From Aldersonia sp036524855 (GTDB lineage: Bacteria > Actinomycetota > Actinomycetes > Mycobacteriales > Mycobacteriaceae), in assembly GCA_036524855.1 (NCBI GenBank), contig DATDBL010000238.1:1-64000 (forward strand): a stretch of DNA of 64,000 nucleotides, written 5' to 3'. Below are positions 17,361-26,075 of the stretch, one piece after another. Every line of letters starts with the position of its first letter. Position 1 is the first letter of the stretch. The position numbers and the translations under genes are program-made. The notes beneath the pieces were generated by a model. It was not told the DNA's origin, searched no databases, and saw only the letters and a program-made list of their open reading frames with translations.

Positions 17361-18545
17361 GTGCGTAGGACCGGACTGATCGCCGCCGTTGCTCTCGTCG
17401 CGCTCGCCGTGGGGTGCGGCGGCGCCAGCACCCCCGCCACGAGTTCGGCGGCGCCGGTGCCGACGACCACCACCGAACCGGGTACGCCTGCCCCATCGAG
17501 TCCGTCGAGTTCCGGGCCCGCGGTGACGCCGGTCGCCGCGTGCGACACCGACTACCTCGCGCGGTTCTCGCCGCGGCAGAAGCTGGCGCAGCTGCTCACC
17601 GTCGGCGTCACCGGCACCGCAGACGCGGTGAACGTCGTGACCAGCGAGCAGGTCGGCGGGATCTTCTTCGGCAGCTGGACGGACTCGTCGCTGCTGACCG
17701 GCGGCGGGGTGGCGCAGGCGCAGGCCGCCGCGATCGCGCCGTTGATGGTCACCATCGACGAGGAGGGCGGCCGGGTCTCGCGCGCCGGCGGGCTGATCGG
17801 CTCCGCCCCCTCGGCACGGGACGTCGCGGCGACCATGACCGTCGATCAGGCCTACCAGCAGGCGCTGGACCGGGGCCGTCAACTGCGTGCGCTCGGCGTC
17901 ACCGTCAACTTCGCGCCGGACGTCGACGTGAGCAGTCAGCCCGCGGACTCGGTGATCGGCGACCGGTCCTACTCGTCGGACCCCAACAGGGTGACCGAGT
18001 ACGCGGGTGCCGTGATCCGCGGTTACCAGGACGCCGGGCTCGGCGCCGTCATGAAGCACTTCCCCGGTCACGGCTCCGGCTCGGGCGACTCGCACACCGG
18101 CGCGGTGACCACCCCACCGCTGGCGCAGCTGCAGACCTCCGACCTCGTGCCGTTCCGCAACCTCATCGGCTCGGGCGCGGCGGTGATGGTCGGCCACCTC
18201 GACGTTCCCGGGCTCACCGCGCCCGGCGTGCCCGCCAGCGTCAGCCCCGAGGCGATGACGCTGCTGCGCACAGGCGTTATGTACGGCGCCGCCCCGTACA
18301 ACGGCCCGATCTTCACCGACGACCTCGGTGGCATGGCCGCGATCACCGACCGCTACAGCATCCCCGGTGCGGTGGAGGCCTCGCTGGTCGCGGGCGCCGA
18401 TGTGGCGTTGTGGATCACTACCGATCAGGTGCCGGCCGTGCTCGACCAGCTCGAGCAGGCGGTGGCGGCGGGTCGGCTGTCGCAGTTGCAGGTCGACCAG
18501 TCGATGCTGCGCGTGGCGCGCTACAAGGGTGCGCTGACCTGCTGA
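17361..18545 (+). CDS. lpqI: lipoprotein beta-N-acetylhexosaminidase LpqI
   Basis: GH3 NagZ-type hydrolase of 394 residues anchored as a lipoprotein. The signal segment LIAAVALVALAVGC ends in a lipobox Cys near residue 20, followed by a Ser/Thr/Pro linker. The catalytic domain contains TIDEEGGRVSRAGG, NFAPDVDVSSQPADSVIGDRS, the NagZ-specific KHFPGHGSGSGDSH loop (acid/base His) and the nucleophile Asp in FTDDLGGMAAI. It recycles cell-wall muropeptides by removing N-acetylglucosamine. The GTG at 17361 is chosen; a GTG two codons upstream is possible. It is followed after 75 bases by a TetR gene, as in M. tuberculosis Rv0237-Rv0238. Confidence 0.92.
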   Translation: MRRTGLIAAVALVALAVGCGGASTPATSSAAPVPTTTTEPGTPAPSSPSSSGPAVTPVAACDTDYLARFSPRQKLAQLLTVGVTGTADAVNVVTSEQVGGIFFGSWTDSSLLTGGGVAQAQAAAIAPLMVTIDEEGGRVSRAGGLIGSAPSARDVAATMTVDQAYQQALDRGRQLRALGVTVNFAPDVDVSSQPADSVIGDRSYSSDPNRVTEYAGAVIRGYQDAGLGAVMKHFPGHGSGSGDSHTGAVTTPPLAQLQTSDLVPFRNLIGSGAAVMVGHLDVPGLTAPGVPASVSPEAMTLLRTGVMYGAAPYNGPIFTDDLGGMAAITDRYSIPGAVEASLVAGADVALWITTDQVPAVLDQLEQAVAAGRLSQLQVDQSMLRVARYKGALTC

Positions 18546-18560
18546 TCGACGCGCCGACAA

Positions 18561-18590
18561 ACTGACCCTAGAGTAAGACTGACCCTTATC
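18561..18590. promoter_or_regulatory. direct repeat upstream of the TetR gene
   Basis: The nonamer ACTGACCCT occurs at 18561-18569 and again at 18578-18586, 17 bases apart, in the 75-base gap before the TetR gene. The intervening AGAGTAAG shares its AGTAAG half with the palindrome between fabG4 and fadA2. It may be an operator or part of the promoter. Confidence 0.4.
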
Positions 18591-18620
18591 GAGACGGGTC
18601 GGCACGGTCTGGAGGCGCGC

Positions 18621-19226
18621 ATGGCGGGTGGTACGAAGCGGCTGCCCCGCGCCGTGCGGGAGCAGCAGATGCTCGACGCGGCCGTCGAGGTGTTCTCCGA
18701 GAACGGCTACCACGACGCGTCGATGGACGCGATCGCGGCGAAGGCGGGCATCTCCAAGCCGATGCTGTACCTGTACTACGGCTCCAAGGACGAGTTGTTC
18801 GCCGCCTGCATCACCCGCGAGGGAGTCCGGTTCGTCGAGGCGATCACCCCGGCCGGCGACCCCAATCTGCGCCCGCACGAGCAGTTGCGGGTCGCGCTCT
18901 CGTCGTTTCTGCACTTCGTGGACCAGAACCGGCAGTCGTGGCAGGTGCTCTACCGCCAGGCGATCGGGCAGCAGGCGTTCGCCAGCCAGGTCGCCGGGGC
19001 GCGCGACCGGATGATCGAGCTGACCGCGAAACTGCTCGAATCCAGCACCAAGAACCCGGACCCCGGCGCGAACTTCACCATCATGGCGGTCGCGCTGATC
19101 GGTGCCGGCGAGGCGGTCGCGGACCGTGTGGTGAGCGGCGAGATCACCGCCGAAGCCGCCGCCGACCTCCTCGACGACCTGTCCTGGCGCGGTCTGGCGG
19201 GAAAGAAGGGCTCCCCGCACCCGTGA
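18621..19226 (+). CDS. TetR-family transcriptional regulator (Rv0238-like)
   Basis: TetR regulator of 201 residues. The HTH occupies about residues 12-58 with MLDAAVEVFSENGYHDASMDAIAAKAGISKPMLYLYYGSKDELFAACI, a textbook TetR N-terminus. The C-terminal ligand domain has a predicted hydrophobic pocket that names no ligand. By position it corresponds to M. tuberculosis Rv0238, downstream of lpqI. Candidate targets are its own promoter and the nearby lipid genes. The start is an ATG at 18621 after a GGAGGCGC ribosome-binding site. Confidence 0.9.
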   Translation: MAGGTKRLPRAVREQQMLDAAVEVFSENGYHDASMDAIAAKAGISKPMLYLYYGSKDELFAACITREGVRFVEAITPAGDPNLRPHEQLRVALSSFLHFVDQNRQSWQVLYRQAIGQQAFASQVAGARDRMIELTAKLLESSTKNPDPGANFTIMAVALIGAGEAVADRVVSGEITAEAAADLLDDLSWRGLAGKKGSPHP

Positions 19227-19240
19227 GTGGATGCCGACGA

Positions 19241-19320
19241 CCACCTCACAGTGCATGTCTCGACCTCGCAGTGCGTGTCTGAACCTCGCAGAAACAAGAC
19301 CCCCTGCGAGGTTTCGACTT
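19241..19320. repeat. 20-bp tandem repeat plus hairpin, copy 1 of a flanking element
   Basis: Within the 258-base gap between the TetR and WS/DGAT genes, a 20-bp unit containing ACCTC(A/G)CAG repeats at 19241, 19261 and, partially, 19281. The arm AACCTCGCAG (19282-19291) pairs with CTGCGAGGTT (19304-19313) to make a stem loop. The same set of motifs in inverted order lies at 24666-24724. It could be a terminator for the TetR gene or a REP-like element. Confidence 0.55.
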
Positions 19321-19484
19321 GTGCTGCGAAGTCATGGCGGCGTGTTCGGTCGCCACTGACACAGGCGCTGTGAACTGCGGCTTCGCCCCCGCGGTGAGCC
19401 ATCGCTGAGTCCCTTTCAGAGGGAGCACTGCCGGTGGTCGTCGAAACCGGTGACCGAGTTCTCTGACGGCGGCGGCGCGCGCCC

Positions 19485-20870
19485 GTGGAGAATCTGACCG
19501 TGAGCGACGAAGCCCGCATGTCCCAGTCCGATATGTTGGCGTGGCGGTTGGAGCAAGACCCCATGCTGCGGTCGATCGTCGTCGTCGTCGCACTGCTCGA
19601 TGCGAGCCCGGATTGGGATCGGTTCGTCTCGACGATCGAGCGGATGACGCAGGCGTTGCCCGCAATGCGGCGAAAACTCGTCCCCGACCGCGGCATCGCG
19701 CCGCCGCAGTGGGTCGACGACGAGGATTTCGACATCGACTGGCATGTCCGGCGGTTCGGGATCGCCGGGTCCCGCGACCTCGACGCGGTCCTCGATTTCG
19801 CCCGCACCGCGGGCATGACCGCATTCGATCCGGCCCGACCGATGTGGGAGTACACCGTCCTCGACGGTCTGCGCCGGGACGCGCGTGCCGCGCTGGTGAT
19901 GAAGTTCCACCACTCGCTCACCGACGGGATCGGTGCGGTTCGGATCGCGGCCGAGGTGATGGACCGCGAGCGCGACGGGACCCCGCGCCCGGCCATCACG
20001 GACACGGCGGAACCGATCCGCGCGGCGTCGCTGACCGACAGCGTGCGCTGGCACGCCGCGACGGCGGTCGGATTGCTGCGCCGCACCGTGTCGACCGGTG
20101 CCAGGATCGGCACCCGGTTCGTCGTCCGGCCGGTGTCGACGACGCGTGAAGTCGCGGCGACGTCGTTCGCCGCCGCGCGTTTCGTGCGGCCGATTCTCGA
20201 TACCGCGTCGCCGGTGATGACGCGGCGCAGCACTCGCCGCCACTACGCGATCCTCGAGGTCCCGACGGTGAATCTCGCCCGGGCCGGCGCCGCTGGTGGC
20301 GGTACGCTCAACGACGCATTCCTTTCGGCCGTCGTGCTCGGCATGCGGGATTATCATGCGCGCCACGGCGCCACCGTCGACGAGCTGCGGGTCACCATGC
20401 CGATGAGCCTGCGCACCGCCGACGATTCGGCGGGTGGGAATCTGATCACCTTGGTGCGCTTCGTGGTTCCCGCGCACATTGCCGAACCCAAGGCGCTGAT
20501 CGAGGCCGTGCACGAGATCGTCGGGAAGATCAAGCTGGACCCGGCGATCCCCCTGGCGCAGGAATTGTCGGCGGGTCTCAACCTGCTGCCCGCCGCCACC
20601 CTCGGCGCGGTCCTCTCGCACGTCGACTTCCTCGCCTCCGACGTGCCGGGCTCCCCCGTCCCGCTCTATATCGCGGGCGCGAAGATCATGCGGCAGTATG
20701 TGTTCGGCCCCACCACCGGCGCGGCCTTCAACGTGACCCTGATGTCGTACTGCGGCGTCTGCACGTTGGGAGTCGACATAGACGAGGCCGCGGTGATCGA
20801 TCTGCCGACGTTCGTCGAATCGCTGCGCGAGGGCTTCGCCCGGATTCGGCAGCTGGGCAGGGACGGCTAG
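19485..20870 (+). CDS. WS/DGAT wax ester synthase / acyl-CoA:diacylglycerol acyltransferase
   Basis: Acyltransferase of 461 residues. The active-site motif is HHSLTDG in VMKFHHSLTDGIGAVRIA at about residues 140-148, matching the family HHxxxDG. The C-terminal region has PMSLRTADDSAGGNLITLVRF and DVPGSPVPLYIAGAKI, equivalent to the conserved PLP and N-D/G-P regions of WS/DGAT enzymes. It makes triacylglycerol or wax esters from acyl-CoA, typical of lipid-storing actinobacteria. A GTG at 19485 starts the frame; a second GTG at 19500 is possible. It replaces the vapBC24 genes that, from memory, occupy this position in M. tuberculosis. Confidence 0.9.
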   Translation: MENLTVSDEARMSQSDMLAWRLEQDPMLRSIVVVVALLDASPDWDRFVSTIERMTQALPAMRRKLVPDRGIAPPQWVDDEDFDIDWHVRRFGIAGSRDLDAVLDFARTAGMTAFDPARPMWEYTVLDGLRRDARAALVMKFHHSLTDGIGAVRIAAEVMDRERDGTPRPAITDTAEPIRAASLTDSVRWHAATAVGLLRRTVSTGARIGTRFVVRPVSTTREVAATSFAAARFVRPILDTASPVMTRRSTRRHYAILEVPTVNLARAGAAGGGTLNDAFLSAVVLGMRDYHARHGATVDELRVTMPMSLRTADDSAGGNLITLVRFVVPAHIAEPKALIEAVHEIVGKIKLDPAIPLAQELSAGLNLLPAATLGAVLSHVDFLASDVPGSPVPLYIAGAKIMRQYVFGPTTGAAFNVTLMSYCGVCTLGVDIDEAAVIDLPTFVESLREGFARIRQLGRDG

Positions 20871-20996
20871 CGGGGCGAGGTCCACGAGCCCTGTGGGCGA
20901 TCTACGTCCACATGCTGCGAGAGCTTGCACAGCACTGCGGGCACGCCGACATCCTGCGGGAACAGGTTCTGGCCGAACGTGATTGAGCAGCCAGGT

Positions 20997-21875
20997 CTAC
21001 TCGGGTCGGCGCAGCGTCGCGGTGAGGTGCGGGTAGCCCTTCCTTGGATGCAGCAGTGACAGATCCCAACCGGCATCCGACCTGTCGGCGTACAGGTTCA
21101 CCGTCGACGGCACGAAGATGGGTTTGCCGAACTTCACCCGGTAGGTCACTCGCTCCGGAATCCGCCCCTCCACCGCACCGAGTACCGCTGCGGCACTCCA
21201 CATCCCGTGCGCGATCGGACGAGCGAATCCGAATACCTTGGCGCCCAACGTGGAGACGTGAATGGGATTGCGGTCACCCGACACCGCCGCGTACCTTCCG
21301 ATCGTGCGCTGGTCCACACGTATGGTCCGAATCGGCGGCGGGGGCACCTGCTCCGGCGGCGCTTCCGGCTTCGGCTCGCCGGACAGCGACGTCTTCTGCC
21401 GGTGCAGGAAAGTCGTCACCTGCCGCCACACCAACTCCCGCCCGACGCTCACCTCGCTGACCGCGTCGACGAGCAGACCCTTGCGGTGCTCACGCAGATT
21501 CTCGGTGTGGGTGAGGATGTCGAGCGGCTCGCTCACCGAGACGGGACGACGCTGCTCGATCACGTTCTCCGCGTGCACCGCCCCGACCGCGGTGAACGGG
21601 AAGTCACGTGCCACCACCAGCTTCATCACCGCTGGGAAGGTGAGCGTGAACGGGTACGTGATCGGCAGCACATCCCCGAACCGCAGCCCGCATGTCTTCG
21701 TGTAGACCGCAAGGTTCTCCGGGTCGACGCGCACCCCGCGTATCTCCACGCGTCGATCCGGCAGTCTGTCGCCGCGGTCTGACAGCAACGGCAAGCCAAG
21801 CGCGCCGAGCGCCGCCCGCACGTACAGGTCCCGAGTGCTCGGCCTCTCCCGCAGTTCCAGCAGCTCGTGAGTCAT
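20997..21875 (-). CDS. htdX: MaoC-like 3-hydroxyacyl-thioester dehydratase HtdX
   Basis: Hot-dog fold protein of 292 residues (280 in Rv0241c). The N-terminal half is a non-catalytic hot-dog-like domain. The C-terminal MaoC domain carries the hydratase motif YAAVSGDRNPIHVSTLGAKVFGFARPIAHGMW, with the Asp/His catalytic pair. It dehydrates (3R)-hydroxyacyl thioesters in fatty acid or mycolate metabolism. The ATG at 21875 shares its first base with the TGA of fabG4, so translation is coupled; reductase and dehydratase then act in sequence. Confidence 0.92.
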   Translation of the reverse strand: MTHELLELRERPSTRDLYVRAALGALGLPLLSDRGDRLPDRRVEIRGVRVDPENLAVYTKTCGLRFGDVLPITYPFTLTFPAVMKLVVARDFPFTAVGAVHAENVIEQRRPVSVSEPLDILTHTENLREHRKGLLVDAVSEVSVGRELVWRQVTTFLHRQKTSLSGEPKPEAPPEQVPPPPIRTIRVDQRTIGRYAAVSGDRNPIHVSTLGAKVFGFARPIAHGMWSAAAVLGAVEGRIPERVTYRVKFGKPIFVPSTVNLYADRSDAGWDLSLLHPRKGYPHLTATLRRPE

Positions 21876-23221
21876 CAAGCCCCCAATATGGATTGGCCGC
21901 AAATGCGCAACACCTGGCCGGTCACGGCGTTCGACCCCGGGTTCGCGAAGTACGCGACCGCCTCGGCGACGTCGACGGTTTGCCCGCCCTGCAGCAGTGA
22001 ACTCATCCGCCGGCCGGCCTCCCGGGTGGCGAAGGGGATCGCTGCCGTCATGGCGGTCTCGATGAAGCCGGGTGCGACGGCGTTGACGGTGATCCGCTTG
22101 TCCGCGAAGGATTCCGACGTCGCGTCGACCACGCCGATGACGCCCGCCTTGGAGGTGCCGTAGTTCGTCTGGCCGCGGTTGCCGGCGATGCCGGCGATGG
22201 AGGAGACGTCGATCACCCGGCCGCCGTCGCGCAACGCACCCTTCGCAACGAGCTGATTGGTGATCCGCAGCGGTGCAATCAGGTTGACGCCGATGACGGC
22301 GTTCCAGCGGGCGGCGTCCATGTTCGCCAGCGTCTTGTCCCGCGTGATGCCGGCGTTGTTGACGATGATGTCGGCGCCGCCGTGCCGTTCGGCGAGGTGG
22401 GCGGCGAGCTTCTCGGCGGCGTCCGGTGCGGTGACGTCGAGAGCGAACGAGGTGCCGCCGACCTTGTTGGCGGTCGCCGAGAGCGCCTCGCCCGCGGCGG
22501 GAACGTCGGCACAGACCACGTGCGCGCCGTCGCGGGCGAGCACCTCGGCGATGGTCGCGCCGATGCCGCGCGCGGCGCCGGTCACGACCGCGATCCTTCC
22601 GTCGAGCGGGCGGTCCCAGTTCGCCGGGGCGGTGGAGTCGTCGTCGCCGACCCGCAGCACCTGGCCGTCGACGAAGGCGGACTTCGCCGACAGCAGGAAA
22701 CGCAGCGTCGATTCGACGCCGGACGCGCCCGCGGACGTGGTCGGGGAGACGTACACCAACTGCGCCGTCGACCCGCGCTTGATCTCCTTGGCGACGCTGC
22801 GGGTGAAGCCCTCGAGTGCGCGCTGGGCGACCTGCGCGTCGACGCTGCCCGCCTCCTCGGGAGTGGTGCCGAGCACGACGACCCGGCCACACGACGTCAG
22901 GCTGCGGATCACCGGCGCGAAGAACTCGAACAGTTCGACGAGTTGCTCCGGTCCGGTGACGTCGGTCGCGTCGAATACCAGCGCCCCGTACTTCGTGGCG
23001 GTCGTGTCGGCGAACGGATAGTCCGAAAGTAGGTCGCGGATCGGCTCGATCAGGCGGCCCTTGCCGCCGAGCAGGACGGGTCCGGGGAGCGGGGGCTCGC
23101 CCTGCTGGTACCTGCGCAGGTGCTCGGGTTGCGGCAGTCCGACCTGCTTGGCGATGAACGCGCCGGGCGCGGTGGACAGGAACGACGAATAGGGGTCGGA
23201 GGCTGCTTTGCTGGCTGCCAC
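21875..23221 (-). CDS. fabG4: 3-oxoacyl-[ACP] reductase FabG4
   Basis: High-molecular-weight FabG of 448 residues. Residues 1-200 form a degenerate Rossmann-like N-terminal domain. From about residue 206 the active SDR domain runs: VTGAARGIGATIAEVLA nucleotide loop, NNAGITRD, the Ser of DVSSIAGIAG, and the YGTSK Tyr/Lys pair. FabG4 is the NADH-preferring ketoacyl reductase working with HtdX and FadA2. The GTG at 23221 is preceded by GAAGGT. It is divergent from fadA2 across 98 bases containing a 20-bp palindrome. Confidence 0.93.
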   Translation of the reverse strand: MAASKAASDPYSSFLSTAPGAFIAKQVGLPQPEHLRRYQQGEPPLPGPVLLGGKGRLIEPIRDLLSDYPFADTTATKYGALVFDATDVTGPEQLVELFEFFAPVIRSLTSCGRVVVLGTTPEEAGSVDAQVAQRALEGFTRSVAKEIKRGSTAQLVYVSPTTSAGASGVESTLRFLLSAKSAFVDGQVLRVGDDDSTAPANWDRPLDGRIAVVTGAARGIGATIAEVLARDGAHVVCADVPAAGEALSATANKVGGTSFALDVTAPDAAEKLAAHLAERHGGADIIVNNAGITRDKTLANMDAARWNAVIGVNLIAPLRITNQLVAKGALRDGGRVIDVSSIAGIAGNRGQTNYGTSKAGVIGVVDATSESFADKRITVNAVAPGFIETAMTAAIPFATREAGRRMSSLLQGGQTVDVAEAVAYFANPGSNAVTGQVLRICGQSILGA

Positions 23222-23262
23222 TTCACTACCTTCTACGGTCGAGGACGTCTGGTTCGACAGTC

Positions 23263-23282
23263 AACTTACTAGGGAGTAAGTT
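23263..23282. promoter_or_regulatory. 20-bp palindromic operator between fabG4 and fadA2
   Basis: The sequence AACTTACTAGGGAGTAAGTT has perfect 8-bp arms around AGGG. Placed centrally in the divergent promoter region, it is a likely operator for a TetR-type regulator controlling both fabG4-htdX and fadA2. The regulator is not identified; the Rv0238-like TetR is a candidate. Confidence 0.65.
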
Positions 23283-23319
23283 AGTTTGTCGAGCAGACCC
23301 CTCGACCCGGGAGATCCGA

Positions 23320-24615
23320 GTGACCAGCACAGCCAGCAGGCAGCTTCGACCCGTCGCGATCCTCGGCGGCAATCGCATCCCCTTCGCGCGCTCGGACCGG
23401 GCGTACGCGCGGGCGTCCAACCAGGACATGTACACCGCCGCGCTGGACGGCCTGGTCAGTCGTTTCGGGCTTGCGGGTGAACAACTGGGTCTCGTCGTCG
23501 GTGGTGCGGTGCTCAAGCACAGCCGAGATTTCAATCTCATGCGCGAGTGCGTTCTCGGCAGCGCACTGAGCCCCTACACCCCGGCCTTCGACCTGCAGCA
23601 GGCGTGCGGCACCGGCCTGCAGTCGCTCATCGCGGTAGGCGACGCGATCGCGGCCGGTCGCATCGAGGTCGGCGTCGGCGGCGGTGTCGACACCACCTCG
23701 GACGCGCCGATCGGCGTCAGCGACGACCTGCGCGAGTTCCTGCTCTCGCTCAACCGCGCGAAGTCCGCCGGCGCCCGGATCAAGCTGCTCGGCCATGTCC
23801 GGCCGTCGATGATCGGGCTGGAACTCCCGCGCAACGGCGAACCCCGCACCGGGCTGTCGATGGGCGACCACGCGGCGATCACCGCGAAGGAGTTCGGCAT
23901 CTCCCGCGAGGCGCAGGACGAACTCGCCGCCGCCAGCCACCACAACATGGCCGCCGCGTACGACCGCGGCTTCTTCGACGACCTCGTCACGCCGTTCCTC
24001 GGCCTGACCCGCGACGACACCTTGCGGGCCGACACGACGGTGGAAAAGCTCGCGAAGCTGAAGCCGGTGTTCGGCGTGAAACTCGGCGACGCGACGATGA
24101 CCGCGGGCAACTCGACGCCTCTCACCGACGGCGCGTCGGCGGCACTGCTGTCCTCGGAAGAGTGGGCAGCGCAACACAATCTGCCGGTGTTCGCGCACCT
24201 CGTCGACTCCGAGACCGCCGCCGTCGACTACGTCCACGGCCCCGACGGCCTGCTGATGGCCCCGACCTACGCGGTGCCCCGCCTGCTCGCCCGCAACGGA
24301 CTCACGTTGGCGGACTTCGACTTCTACGAGATCCACGAGGCGTTCGCATCGGTGGTGCTCGCGACCCTGCAGGCGTGGGAGAGCGACGCCTACTGCAAGG
24401 AACGCCTCGGCCTCGACGGCGCCCTCGGCTCGATCGACCGCGCCAAGCTCAACGTCAACGGCTCCTCGCTCGCCGCCGGTCACCCCTTCGCCGCCACCGG
24501 CGCCCGCATACTCGCCAGCACCGCAAAGATGCTGGCGGAGAAGGGCTCCGGCCGTGCCCTCATCTCCATCTGTGCTGCCGGTGGGCAGGGCGTGACGGCG
24601 ATTCTGGAGCGCTGA
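23320..24615 (+). CDS. fadA2: acetyl-CoA acyltransferase (thiolase) FadA2
   Basis: Thiolase of 431 residues. The nucleophile Cys sits near residue 96 in LQQACGTGLQSL. The C-terminal catalytic motifs are NVNGSSLAAGHPFAATGARI (His) and ICAAGGQGVTAIL (second Cys). A YEIHEAFA element precedes them. It belongs to the FadI/FadA2-type long thiolases and acts in beta-oxidation or the reverse condensation. The GTG at 23320 follows GGGAGA. It is divergent from fabG4 under a shared palindrome, as in M. tuberculosis Rv0242c/Rv0243. Confidence 0.93.
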   Translation: MTSTASRQLRPVAILGGNRIPFARSDRAYARASNQDMYTAALDGLVSRFGLAGEQLGLVVGGAVLKHSRDFNLMRECVLGSALSPYTPAFDLQQACGTGLQSLIAVGDAIAAGRIEVGVGGGVDTTSDAPIGVSDDLREFLLSLNRAKSAGARIKLLGHVRPSMIGLELPRNGEPRTGLSMGDHAAITAKEFGISREAQDELAAASHHNMAAAYDRGFFDDLVTPFLGLTRDDTLRADTTVEKLAKLKPVFGVKLGDATMTAGNSTPLTDGASAALLSSEEWAAQHNLPVFAHLVDSETAAVDYVHGPDGLLMAPTYAVPRLLARNGLTLADFDFYEIHEAFASVVLATLQAWESDAYCKERLGLDGALGSIDRAKLNVNGSSLAAGHPFAATGARILASTAKMLAEKGSGRALISICAAGGQGVTAILER

Positions 24616-24665
24616 TCCCGGCGGTGTGAGCGACCACGCTGCGCACGGGTCACTTCGCAGCCCGA

Positions 24666-24724
24666 CTCGTAACCTCGCAGGATGTGCTGGCCTTGCGAGG
24701 TTACGAGAGCCTTTGCGAGGTCGA
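24666..24724. repeat. hairpin element, inverted copy 2 of the flanking element
   Basis: Perfect 14-base arms CTCGTAACCTCGCA (24666-24679) and TGCGAGGTTACGAG (24694-24707) enclose a 14-base loop, with a third TGCGAGGTCGA at 24714-24724. It lies between the ends of the convergent fadA2 and TetR genes and can terminate both. Its motif order is the reverse complement of the element at 19241-19320. Confidence 0.65.
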
Positions 24725-24773
24725 TGGTTTGCAGCCGAGCGCGCTCACCGTAGCGTGCCGGCACGCCTCGGCT

Positions 24774-26075
24774 TCACGCGCGGCGGCGCAACCCGTCGAG
24801 CAGCAACCCGGCGACCGCGTCGACGTGCTCGGCGGGGGTGGCGCCGCGGCGGGTGAAGCAGCGCAGGAACAGGGTGTTGGTCAGCGTCGCCGCTACCTCG
24901 CCCGCGGGGTTCTGGTCCGCGAAAACCCCACGCTGCTGGCCGCGTTCGATCACCGGCGCAATCAGCGCGGGAAAGGGCAGCTCCTGCTTGATCTCGAGCG
25001 TGCTCTCTGCGTCGGCGTAGGTGTCGTGGCTGACGGCCGCGATGAGGGCGTCGGTGTACTCGGGTTCGTCGCGCGCGAGGGTGGCGCAGCGCAGCAGATG
25101 CCGTCGCACCGTGTCGATCTCGTCGCGATCGAGCGCGAGGTCGTCCGCGACGGCCTCGCCGAGGCGCAGGAACCCGTCCTTGAGGCCGCCGACCACGATG
25201 TGCGCCTTCGTCGGAAACAGCCGGCGTACGGTCGCCAACGGCACCGCGGACGCGGCGGCAATCGCCTCGAGCCGGGCCAGGAAGTAACCACGGCGGCCGA
25301 ATTCTGTGCGGGCCGCGTCGATCACGGCACGCCGTGGGTTCTCCGGTAGTTCGGCCGCGCGGGCCAGCTGGAACGACGCGGCGATATCGGCGGCGAGCTG
25401 GGCAGCGGCGTCGTCGACGTGCTCGTGTAGTTCGTGCGTATCCACCAGCGTCGTCAGCAGCGCCAGCGCGACCTCGCCCACCAGCCAGTCGGGCACCGCG
25501 TCGGGATCGACGCGCCGGCGCAGCGCGAGCCCGTCCAGCATTGCCACCAGCGTGACCGCCAACGTCGCAACTCCGAATGGCGCGCGCAGGGTGGCGCCCC
25601 ATGATGCGAACAATGCGTCGAACGTGGCCGCGATCCGCGCGTCGCGGTCGCGGGCGTCGCGCCGCAGATCCGCGACCACCCGAGTTCCGCCGGACGCACA
25701 GAACACGGCCGCGAGCACGCGACGGGTGGCTGCGCGCTCGTCGGCGTCGCGTGCGAACTCCCGTCCGATCGCATCGCGCAGTACCGGGCGCGGGTCACCC
25801 TGATGGGCGGTCAGTGCCGCCGTCAGCGCGGCGCCGAGGTCGGACGAATCCAGCGCGGGCTGGCGGGCCAGCGCGGCGACGACCGCGTCGAGGAACGAAC
25901 TCTTGTGGTACTTGCGATAGAAGGACGTCTGCGAGATCCGCGCCGCGGCGGCGGCATCCTGCGCGCGCAATCCACCGTCGAGCAGTGTGGTCGGATCCGT
26001 GACCAGCAGGTCCACCGCGGCCGCCACCAGCCGTTCGCCGAGATCGGTTTCGGCCACTCGTACCCCTTCGGACAT
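24774..26075 (-). CDS. tandem (double) TetR-family regulator
   Basis: Protein of 433 residues, about twice a TetR monomer. It appears to hold two TetR repeats: HTH 1 near residues 15-62 (AQDAAAAARISQTSFYRKYHKSSFLDAVV) and HTH 2 near residues 255-305 (AVIDAARTEFGRRGYFLARLEAIAAASAVPLATVRRLFPTKAHIV). Each is followed by an all-helical ligand-domain-like stretch. Such an intramolecular pseudo-dimer could bind asymmetric operators. It is convergent with fadA2 and divergent from the small LuxR-type gene. The ATG at 26075 is clear. Target and ligand are unknown. Confidence 0.82.
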   Translation of the reverse strand: MSEGVRVAETDLGERLVAAAVDLLVTDPTTLLDGGLRAQDAAAAARISQTSFYRKYHKSSFLDAVVAALARQPALDSSDLGAALTAALTAHQGDPRPVLRDAIGREFARDADERAATRRVLAAVFCASGGTRVVADLRRDARDRDARIAATFDALFASWGATLRAPFGVATLAVTLVAMLDGLALRRRVDPDAVPDWLVGEVALALLTTLVDTHELHEHVDDAAAQLAADIAASFQLARAAELPENPRRAVIDAARTEFGRRGYFLARLEAIAAASAVPLATVRRLFPTKAHIVVGGLKDGFLRLGEAVADDLALDRDEIDTVRRHLLRCATLARDEPEYTDALIAAVSHDTYADAESTLEIKQELPFPALIAPVIERGQQRGVFADQNPAGEVAATLTNTLFLRCFTRRGATPAEHVDAVAGLLLDGLRRRA

